A model generated the notes under the pieces. The model saw only the letters and a list, made by a program, of their open reading frames with translations, did not search any database and was not told where the DNA came from. The translations under genes and the position numbers were made by a program. DNA of 64,000 bases from Aphrocallistes beatrix (lineage: Eukaryota; Porifera; Hexactinellida; Sceptrulophora; Aphrocallistidae), in assembly GCA_963281255.1 (NCBI GenBank), contig OY725506.1, positions 911,001 to 975,000 of the forward strand, read 5' to 3'. Below, piece by piece: positions 56,499 through 64,000 of the stretch (positions within the stretch are counted from its first letter, which is position 1; every line of letters starts with the position of its first letter).

Positions 56499-59400
56499 TT
56501 AAAAAATCTTGCTCTCTTCTAGGAGATCTAAAGTTTCAGAGTATACAGTGAATGATATATCAATTTTATTTCTAATCGCTAGACCAATCTTTTCAAGCAT
56601 GTGAAAAACGTGTTGATTGTCTGCAGTTCCTGATTTCCCTTCCCCCGATATATCTGTATCAAAGATACGACGTATTTCACAGTTTCTTTTCATTTTTGTT
56701 ACTAAATTAGTCATTTTTTCCTTCATATCGTTTGGTTCTGGATACCAAATTCTTGATATACGGAATTGAAAATTCCATATTACATCCATCAAACATTTAT
56801 TCCTCTCGTGATACGGGGCCCATCTATCTTGATCTAGTGCTACTATATAATCCAGTTCCTTCAATCGCAATCGCAATCCCATTTTATTCATTAAAATTTC
56901 GGATTTTAGACATCTCATCCTAGTTAGCAGCATGGCAGTGGATTCTAATAACTGATTGAATTCCTCTTCTCCTTCAATCGATTCTGAGTGCATCACGTTG
57001 GTATCCTGATCTGAGTGGCATTGACATTGACAAGCAATGCAGTAGTAATCCGATGTAGCGAATGAACACAGCTTGCTGGAATGATCGTAAGAGGGATCAT
57101 GACACGGATTATTGCAATGACGTAAAAGTATTGAGGGAATTTGTTGAAATTCTTGGTTTAAAACTTTGGGGTTCGAAATACTTCCAACTTGGCAGTATGA
57201 TTGATTATTTTTCCGTAATACTATATTCAGCATCATTTTGTAGCCTAGAATTTCATCTATGATTTGCCTAAGTTGATCCAGCACAATGTTAAATTCGTCG
57301 AGCTCACTTGCCACTTTCAGGATATTAAACTCAGCTCTAAGTTTAACCTCATTAAACAGAGATCTCGGCGCGGTAGGATCAACTGGACATATCAGTGTCA
57401 AGTAGATATACGTTGGATATCCCGTCTTGTCGACTTTAGTTACACGAAATTGAGCTCCACATGGATAAAGATATTCCTTCTCATCCTTAAATTCAGAGAA
57501 ATCAGCAATTGACTTGGGCGACCACTTACATTTTAGGCTATTATCGATTATGAAGATACAGTTAATGAAGGTACCGGAACTTAGTCGGGGATTCAACCAA
57601 TTTACGTTCAAATGTTTTAAAAATTTTTCGACATAATGTGAAGTTTTAGACTGTATAAATCTTTCTGTTGCTACACGCTTATCATTGCTGCTTGACACAA
57701 AATTGAGCCAAGCGAACTCGGTTCCCACTGAGTATTGGTCAATATGATCTGATCGTACTCTCATTCCTCTGTAAGTAACTTCTGTGTAGCCTTGCAATTT
57801 ATTCCAAAAAAAGAGAATTGAATTCATTAGCGTAGAGTATGAAGAAAATTCGTAATTCTGATGAACAGCTTGGTTGCGGAGTTCATCATTCACTTTTTTA
57901 TAAATTTGAGTTTTCTCGTTTGTATATATTTCAATCATGTATTTGTAAAAAGAAAACTTAAAACTTGTTGCTTTCAATTTTTGAGCTAACGAACGAGAAT
58001 GTTTGTGAAGTTCTGGATATGTTATATGCATAGCATCTGTCCATTTGTCAGTACTATAATGAATATGCAAGAATAACTTCTCCATCAAATCTGGAAGCAC
58101 GTTAAATAGTTCAGGATTGAAATTCTCAGGGAGTAAGATTCTGTGATTTTCAATGGTTGTATAAACATATCTCATTAGTATTATATTGCTGTAACTGATG
58201 TCTACAAAAGTAGGACATTCGTAGTATTCCTGTTTCAGTTGCTGTTTCTTCCAACCAATCACTTCTTTCACTTCTTCACTGTCAGTCAGCTGTTCAGCTG
58301 TTTTGTCAACTCCGTATGTGTTGAGAGGAGCTTCAATAGTTTTGACATCTGGGTTAGAAGCAGGGTAGTCGAGCACCTGAATCACACTATATACGTCTCC
58401 CTGAACTGCAGCATGATGTAGTGGACCTAATCCGACCGTAGGAGAAATCTCGTTAACAAAGTTTTTATTTGTGTCTATGATATTTAAGATTTCTGTCATG
58501 TTTCCACTTTCAAGTACAAAATTATATTCGTCAATTTGGGTTATAGCTTTGATCGCATCTTGAATGAGTTCCTTCAATCGATGAGTTTTCGCTATATCAA
58601 TTGGACACAGGCCGTCCTTCGTTTTGAGTTGAGGATCACGTCCAGGGACAGAAAGAATATGTTTGACGGCTTCTTCATTTTCACAAAAACAAGCTTGATG
58701 CAGGATTCCCCATGAACGCTCTTCAGGAATACAATTGACTAGATAATTATGAGCCATTAAAATTTCCATTGCGATATCCCAGTGCCCCATTTTAGCTGCT
58801 AATACCATTGTACTTAGTTTATTTCTAAACGAGTAATTACTGATAAATCTTGGTTCTCCAAATAGAGATCTCAGTGGATATGTATCTTCAGTTTTGCTTA
58901 TTAGCTGTAAATAGATGTATGTTTTAGTATTAGACTTTTCAACTTTGTTCACACGGAATTGAGCTCCACATGGATATAGGCATTGGACGTCAATCTTAAA
59001 TTCATTTAAATGAACGACGTGTTTGGGTGACCATTCGCATTTTAGGCTATTGTCGAATTCTAATATGCAATTTGGGCTTAGAAAAGTCTCTTTTATACTA
59101 CTTGAACTAATTTCAGTTGTACAAGCTATAAAACATGGCCAAGCAAATTCAGTTCCAACTTTGAATCGTCTAATTTGGTCAGTCGTGGCATTCATACGGC
59201 TGTATGTAACACCAGTGTAGCTGTCTAGATCTTCCCAAAAGAAGAGAATCGCATTCAAAATTGTAAAAAATACGGAAAACGTGGTATCTTTTTGGTTCTC
59301 CAAAAACAAACTGAAGATTTCAGAATTTATTCCTTTGAAGATACCTGTATTGTGATTAATGTAGGTTGAAATGAAGAACTTGTAAAAATAGTCTTTTGAA

Positions 59401-60326
59401 TCATTTGCACAACACTCCTCTGCCAGATCATGAGAATATTTATCAAGATTTTCACGCACTATCATCTTGACATCTTCCCATTTGTAGCTGTAATAAATGT
59501 ATAAATAAATATTCTCTATCAGCACAGGGAACGCTTCGAATTGTTGAGAATTGAATCTCTCAGAACAGAGTAAGCCTCTGTGTGCTTCAATACTCGTACA
59601 AACATACTTCACCAATAAAATATTGCTGTCGTTAATATCTACAAAAGTAGGACATTCGTAGTATTCCTGTTTCAGCTGCTGTTTCTTCCAACCAATCACT
59701 TCTTTCACTTCTTCACTGTCAGTCAGCTGTTCAGCTGTTTTATCAGCTCCGTATGTGTTGAGAGGAGCTTCAATAGTTTTGACATCTGGGTTAGAAGCAG
59801 GGTAGGAGAGTATCCTGATCACATTACCCACTTCTCCTAGCAATACTGATTGATGGAGCGGCGTTAATCCAGTTAATGGAGAAACTATGTTGACGAGGTG
59901 ATGATGTGTTTCAATGATGTTGGTTACTTGTGACATGTCTCTCCTTTCAAGTGCAAATTTAATGTTATCCACGTCAGTAACTTGGGACGCTGCGTTTGTA
60001 ATGATTTCTTTCAAGCATGGAATTTTTGTCATCTCAATTGCTTGTAGACCATCCTTAGTCACGAGGTTAGGATCACATCCTGGAGTTGATAGGATTTTCT
60101 TGATAGCTTCTTCGTTCTTCCAGTGACAAGCCTGATGTAAGATTCCCCATGAGCGCTTTTCAGGTATACAATTGACAAAATGTGGATTCTTATCCAGGAT
60201 TTCCCACACTTTATCCCACTCACCCATTTTAGCTGATAATAGCATTGAGTTTTTCAACTTTTCATTTTGCTCAAGAGGGCTCTTAACGACATATTCTTTA
60301 AAATTTTTAATCAAACTGGATGCCAT
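56499..60326 (-). CDS. Ankyrin / tandem ADP-ribosyltransferase-fold protein (intact paralogue)
   Basis: An intronless frame of 1275 residues starting MASSLIKNFKEYVV, without the myristoylation signal of its paralogue. Layout: ankyrin (about 25-215), ART 1 (about 230-490), ankyrin (about 505-690), ART 2 (about 710-985), helical segment, Cys/His-rich tail (CNNPCHDPSYDHSSKLC, CIACQCQCHSDQD, about 1060-1100), coiled-coil end. ART 1 has lost the signatures: TYSR instead of TYRG (376-377), IACT instead of the STS motif, DVQ (446-448) instead of ExE. ART 2 keeps Arg853 in VTYRG, Ser878-Ser880 in FVSSS, and Glu949-x-Glu951 before YLYPCGAQFRV. This R-S-E set belongs to arginine-type mono-ADP-ribosyltransferases, which use NAD. 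No signal peptide, so intracellular action is likely. Target unknown. The start of this gene was captured in the downstream tandem duplication. Confidence 0.9.
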   Translation of the reverse strand: MASSLIKNFKEYVVKSPLEQNEKLKNSMLLSAKMGEWDKVWEILDKNPHFVNCIPEKRSWGILHQACHWKNEEAIKKILSTPGCDPNLVTKDGLQAIEMTKIPCLKEIITNAASQVTDVDNIKFALERRDMSQVTNIIETHHHLVNIVSPLTGLTPLHQSVLLGEVGNVIRILSYPASNPDVKTIEAPLNTYGADKTAEQLTDSEEVKEVIGWKKQQLKQEYYECPTFVDINDSNILLVKYVCTSIEAHRGLLCSERFNSQQFEAFPVLIENIYLYIYYSYKWEDVKMIVRENLDKYSHDLAEECCANDSKDYFYKFFISTYINHNTGIFKGINSEIFSLFLENQKDTTFSVFFTILNAILFFWEDLDSYTGVTYSRMNATTDQIRRFKVGTEFAWPCFIACTTEISSSSIKETFLSPNCILEFDNSLKCEWSPKHVVHLNEFKIDVQCLYPCGAQFRVNKVEKSNTKTYIYLQLISKTEDTYPLRSLFGEPRFISNYSFRNKLSTMVLAAKMGHWDIAMEILMAHNYLVNCIPEERSWGILHQACFCENEEAVKHILSVPGRDPQLKTKDGLCPIDIAKTHRLKELIQDAIKAITQIDEYNFVLESGNMTEILNIIDTNKNFVNEISPTVGLGPLHHAAVQGDVYSVIQVLDYPASNPDVKTIEAPLNTYGVDKTAEQLTDSEEVKEVIGWKKQQLKQEYYECPTFVDISYSNIILMRYVYTTIENHRILLPENFNPELFNVLPDLMEKLFLHIHYSTDKWTDAMHITYPELHKHSRSLAQKLKATSFKFSFYKYMIEIYTNEKTQIYKKVNDELRNQAVHQNYEFSSYSTLMNSILFFWNKLQGYTEVTYRGMRVRSDHIDQYSVGTEFAWLNFVSSSNDKRVATERFIQSKTSHYVEKFLKHLNVNWLNPRLSSGTFINCIFIIDNSLKCKWSPKSIADFSEFKDEKEYLYPCGAQFRVTKVDKTGYPTYIYLTLICPVDPTAPRSLFNEVKLRAEFNILKVASELDEFNIVLDQLRQIIDEILGYKMMLNIVLRKNNQSYCQVGSISNPKVLNQEFQQIPSILLRHCNNPCHDPSYDHSSKLCSFATSDYYCIACQCQCHSDQDTNVMHSESIEGEEEFNQLLESTAMLLTRMRCLKSEILMNKMGLRLRLKELDYIVALDQDRWAPYHERNKCLMDVIWNFQFRISRIWYPEPNDMKEKMTNLVTKMKRNCEIRRIFDTDISGEGKSGTADNQHVFHMLEKIGLAIRNKIDISFTVYSETLDLLEESKIF

Positions 60327-61419
60327 TCTAAAAAAGATTTACAGTCAGATGGTTCTGTATAGGATAACTTTGTATACCTACTAGCATATATCATCATCTA
60401 GATATTACCGTCCCTGAAATTTAATATCTCTATACATAGATAATAAGGATTTCTACTTAAACTAAATATTTTAGATGTATTAACATGCGTATTTATACTT
60501 AGAAATGCATTGAATGAGTGGTACATTTGTTCAAATCCAAGTGTTAATATATGATGAACTTTCCAAATATGAGAAGTTTTGCTAATTTGACAATAATTGG
60601 TCAATATTTGTATCTTTTTAGTACTTCTTTTTTGCTCTAATTCCCACTTTCTAGGATGTTGAAAAATGATCTACGACTACATTTCGAGATATATGAGAGA
60701 TATACCCATATACAAGTACATATATTTAGTTCAAATCAATGTACCGTATTGCTTCGAATAAGCGCCCGGGCGCTTATTTATTTCGTGAACCCTTTAGACC
60801 CGGCGCTTATTTTTTTCATTCGCTATTTTGCCCCGGCGCTCTTTTTTTGTTTACTACATTGACTGGCACTTTTATTTTTGCCACAACTGAGAATGTTAGT
60901 TCTATTAAAAAATGCTAATGTAATGTTTCAAAAAGCACTTGTATCTATGCCACTACTAAGAATACTAGTTTGATATGATGTTCAGAGAACTAAAATGCCC
61001 CGGCGTCTGACGCTTATTCGAGCCCGGCGCTTATTCGAGCCCCGGCGCTTATTTATTTCGCTCACCCTTTAGACCCGGCGCTTATTCAAACCGGCACTTA
61101 TTCAAGCCCCGGCGCTTATTCAGGGAAATACGGTACATTAAATTGATTTAATGCAGGATTGTGTGGTTTGTATAGCTAATTAGAGCATTATAATCATTCG
61201 ATCTTTATAGTTTTGTCTTTTGTGAAGAATGTCTGAAGAAGATATGAATCTCACAATTGAGATCGGAATATTATAGCTTTCAAAACAAATCCATTTCATT
61301 ATTTGTACATATACTTAGATCTATTTATTGTTGATCGACTTTTAAGATGTAAGATTCAAATATTTCAATGTAACTAAGTGAGCTAACGCTCCAGATTAGA
61401 ACTTTAGATACACAGTTAG
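60327..61419. other. Intergenic, divergent promoter region with transposon
   Basis: Lies between the divergent ANK-ART (-) and hydrolase (+) starts, and contains a 390-bp TA-flanked element. The same region is duplicated at 62.6-63.4 kb without that element. Confidence 0.7.
60744..61133. mobile_element. TA-flanked MITE with GAATAAGCGCC ends
   Basis: 390 bp from CCGTATTGCTTCGAATAAGC to the inverted CTTATTCAGGGAAATACGG, flanked by TA at 60742-60743 and 61134-61135. Interior repeats of CCCGGCGCTTATT. The duplicated locus has the empty site at 63128-63129, proving the ends. Confidence 0.93.
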
Positions 61420-62337
61420 ATGGATCATCGATGTAGAGAAGTAAGAATTCCAATTTCATGGGGTATCCTAGCTGGAAAGCTCTGGGTTCCATCAACTCCT
61501 ACTCATGAACAGAAGTCAAAAGCATTAGCTCTTCATGGATGGTATGACAATGCAGGTAGTTTCGATCCTCTCATCCAGTTCCTTCCACGTGACATGACTC
61601 TGCTAGCTCTGGATCTACCTGGACACGGATTCTCGGATCACTACAATCAGAAGATTCCCTACCGTTTCACTGGATTCATATCCGATATACTGGAAGTGCT
61701 CAGTTACTTAGCTTGGAAACGTCCCATTCTTATCGGCCATAGTTTCGGTGGGATGTTAGCGAACCTAGTAGCTGTCACTTTACAGAATGAAATTAGCAAA
61801 CTGATCATAATCGAGGCTATGTACACAGATAACCAAGTGATTCCAGAAGATGTATTTGTTGGTTTCATGCAACGTAAATACGAGGAAGATGCACAAGTAA
61901 AACCAAATAAAGCTAAGTTATATTCTTCAAAGTTGGAAGTAGCAAAGTCTATTTTGCGAGGAAATCCAGATATCAGTAATCTGTCTTCTGCAGAATGTCT
62001 AGCAACGCGAAGTTGTAAAGAAGTGGAAGGAGGATTTGTATTGACAAAAGATAGACTGATGACACCGTTACCGATAGAATATAATCGCAGCATATACTGC
62101 AGTTCTATTTTTCCAAAATTTTACGATCGACTCACAATGCCTATCTTATACATAAATGGAAAAAAATCTAAATACACTTTTAGAGAATGGATGGAAAGAG
62201 ATGGTGTTGTCAAGTTACCATCTACATCCCAGATAATGGAGGTGGGTGAGGGGCATATGGTACATATGAACGCTCCTGATCAAGTTGGAAAGATCATGAG
62301 AGAGTTCATTACGCAAAGATATACGTCCAAATTATAA
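61420..62337 (+). CDS. SERHL: SERHL/kraken-type alpha/beta-hydrolase
   Basis: A single-exon frame of 305 residues, the usual family length (about 310). Oxyanion-side motif LALHGWYDNAGSFDPLI, then LLALDLPGHGFSDH, nucleophile elbow GHSFGG (Ser108), and late catalytic His in GEGHMVHMNAPDQV (His279). This is the serine hydrolase-like (SERHL2) / kraken group, thought to be peroxisomal or digestive in some animals. The C-terminus SKL is a perfect type-1 peroxisome import signal, so a peroxisomal location is well supported. The substrate is unknown. A tandem copy starts at 63395. Confidence 0.93.
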   Translation: MDHRCREVRIPISWGILAGKLWVPSTPTHEQKSKALALHGWYDNAGSFDPLIQFLPRDMTLLALDLPGHGFSDHYNQKIPYRFTGFISDILEVLSYLAWKRPILIGHSFGGMLANLVAVTLQNEISKLIIIEAMYTDNQVIPEDVFVGFMQRKYEEDAQVKPNKAKLYSSKLEVAKSILRGNPDISNLSSAECLATRSCKEVEGGFVLTKDRLMTPLPIEYNRSIYCSSIFPKFYDRLTMPILYINGKKSKYTFREWMERDGVVKLPSTSQIMEVGEGHMVHMNAPDQVGKIMREFITQRYTSKL

Positions 62338-62482
62338 CTGCTATTGTTTTATCTTAGTTAGGTTCTTTATTAACTATACAAAGCCGTATTCACCAGGTGT
62401 GAAGTGGTCCGGTTGTGATTAAAAAGTGGTCATGTTGAAACCAGTCCGATCGTACAGAATGGTCCCTTTTGAGGCTAAATTG

Positions 62483-62617
62483 ATCCAGGATTTCCCACAC
62501 TTTATCCCACTCACCCATTTTAGCTGATAATAGCATTGAGTTTTTCAACTTTTCATTTTGTTCAAGAGGGCTCTTAACGACATATTCTTTAAAATGTTTA
62601 ATCAAACTGGATGCCAT
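62483..62617 (-). pseudogene. Truncated first-exon copy of the ANK-ART gene
   Basis: Starts MASSLIKHFKEYVV and follows the intact paralogue to KVWEIL (about 45 residues). Similarity then ends at about 62483, the junction of the tandem duplication. The remaining frame to 62390 is unrelated. Confidence 0.9.
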
Positions 62618-62779
62618 TCTAAAAAAGATTTACAGTCAGATGGTTCTGTATAGGATAACTTTGTATACCTACTAGCTTATATCATCATCTAGATATTACC
62701 GTCCCTGAAATTTAATATCTCTAAGTATACATAAATAATAAGGATTTCTACTTAAACTAAATATTTTACATGTATTAAC

Positions 62780-62861
62780 TAGGGCATTAGGATCTTTCGA
62801 TCCATGATCGAAAGATCCGGGATCGCGATCCTTTTTTTGAGGATCGACTAATGCCCTAGTA
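62780..62861. mobile_element. 82-bp MITE with 8-bp target duplication
   Basis: Inverted ends TAGGGCATTAG / CTAATGCCCTA, flanked by direct repeats GTATTAAC (62772-62779, 62862-62869). The other copy of the tandem duplication has a single GTATTAAC, that is the empty site. The 8-bp duplication suggests hAT. Confidence 0.88.
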
Positions 62862-63394
62862 GTATTAACATACGTATTTATACTTAGAAATGTATTGAAT
62901 GAGTGGTACAGTTGTTCAAATCCAAGTGTTAATATATGATGAACTTTCCAAATATGAGAAGTTTTGCTAATTTGACAATAATTGATCAATACTTTTATCA
63001 TTTTAGTACTTCTTTTTTGCTCTAATTCCCACTTTCTAGGATGTTGAAAAATGATCTACGACTACATTTCGAGATATATGAGAGATATACCCATATACAA
63101 GTACATATATTTAGTACAAATTCAATGTACATTAAATTGATTTAATGCAGGATTGTGTGGTTTGTATAGCTAATTAGAGCATTATAATCATTCGATCTTT
63201 ATAGTTTTGACTTTTGTGAAGAATGTCTGAAGAAGATATTAATCTCACAATTGAGATTGGAATATTATAGCTTTCTAAAATCAATCCATTTCATTCTTTG
63301 TACATAGACTTAGATCTACTTATTGTTGGTCGACTTTTGATGTAAGATTCAAATATTTCAACGCTCCATATTAGAACTTTAGATACACAGTTAG

Positions 63395-64000
63395 ATGGAT
63401 CATCGATGTAGAGAAGTAAGAATTCCAATTTCATGGGGTACCCTAGCTGGAAAGCTCTGGGTTCCATCAACTCCTACTCATGAACAGAAGTCAAAAGCAC
63501 TAGCTCTTCACGGATGGTATGACAATGCAGGTAGTTTTGATCCTCTTATCCAGTTCCTTCCACGTGACATGACTCTGCTAGCTCTGGATCTACCTGGACA
63601 CGGATTCTCGGATCACTACAACAAAAATGTTTCCTACTACTTCACTGGATTCATATCCGATATAGTGGAAGTGCTCAGTTACTTAGCTTGGAAACGTCCC
63701 ATTCTTATCGGCCATAGTATGGGTGGGGTTTTAGCGAACCTAGTAGCTGTCACTTTACAGAATGAAATTAGCAAACTGATCATAATCGAGGCTATGTACA
63801 CAGATAACCAAGTAATTCCAGAAGATGTATTTGTTGGTTTCATGCAACGTAAATACGAGGAAGATGCACAAGTAAAGCCAAATAAAGCTAAGTTATATTC
63901 TTCAAAGTTGGAAGTAGCAAAGTCTATTTTGCGAGGAAATCCAGATATCAGTAATCTGTCTTCTGCAGAATGTCTAGCAACGCGAAGTTGTAAAGAAGTT
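63395..64000 (+). CDS. SERHL: SERHL-type hydrolase, second tandem copy (cut by window end)
   Basis: The frame from ATG 63395 is open to the window edge (202 residues seen) and is highly similar to the 61420 gene. Differences include GHSMGGVL in place of GHSFGGML at the nucleophile elbow and NKNVSYYF in place of NQKIPYRF. Catalytic Ser is kept; the His and any SKL tail lie outside the window. The upstream region is duplicated too, so its promoter should be similar. Confidence 0.9.
   Translation, partial: MDHRCREVRIPISWGTLAGKLWVPSTPTHEQKSKALALHGWYDNAGSFDPLIQFLPRDMTLLALDLPGHGFSDHYNKNVSYYFTGFISDIVEVLSYLAWKRPILIGHSMGGVLANLVAVTLQNEISKLIIIEAMYTDNQVIPEDVFVGFMQRKYEEDAQVKPNKAKLYSSKLEVAKSILRGNPDISNLSSAECLATRSCKEV

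Overview
This is a eukaryotic, almost certainly animal, nuclear window: AT-rich, intron-rich (short GT-AG introns, two GC-AG introns), with a nuclear tRNA gene, many DNA-transposon relics, and orthologues of animal proteins (parvin, TBC1D19, HOIP/RNF31, a SERHL-type hydrolase, a NACHT-LRR receptor). A non-bilaterian or other early-branching animal such as a sponge would fit the NLR and ankyrin-ART content. That is an inference; nothing here fixes the species.

Layout. 1-10.7 kb: empty DNA, then a long multi-exon gene on + for a leucine-rich-repeat protein with a myristoylation-type N-terminus and a C-terminal RRM-like fold. 11.8-14.9 kb: three compact genes (NHL beta-propeller, a small membrane/coiled-coil protein, an IQ-motif protein) and tRNA-Thr(CGT). 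15.1-17.9 kb: a complete 13-exon parvin gene. 18.5-20.1 kb: single-exon TBC1D19 on -. 20.8-28.8 kb: a nine-exon HOIP (linear-ubiquitin E3) gene on -, with about 2.5 kb of nested transposons in one intron. 31.0-34.8 kb: an ankyrin/ADP-ribosyltransferase (ANK-ART) gene on + with one internal frame break. 35.1-41.6 kb: a 13-exon tandem AAA+ ATPase on -, followed upstream by a small secreted-protein gene. 45.3-48.7 kb: an intronless NLR (death-fold, NACHT, LRR). 48.7-55.7 kb: a gene-fragment mosaic (kinase, acetyl-CoA carboxylase, AAA+ copy, actin-like, small secreted-protein copy) among repeats. 56.5-60.3 kb: a second, intact ANK-ART gene on -. 60.2-64.0 kb: a tandem duplication carrying two SERHL-like hydrolase genes (the second cut by the window edge) and a truncated ANK-ART first exon.

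The most interesting system is the ANK-ART pair. Each protein carries two tandem [ankyrin + ART] modules. In both, the first ART has lost the arginine, serine and ExE signatures of the R-S-E class, while the second keeps all three, followed by a Cys/His-rich tail. This looks like a pseudo-enzyme joined to an enzyme, kept in two diverged paralogues. HOIP, a death-fold NLR and ART proteins lie within 40 kb of each other, which suggests but does not prove an innate-immunity flavour.

Exon boundaries were derived by hand from splice consensus, reading phase and family similarity. No database search or RNA evidence was available.
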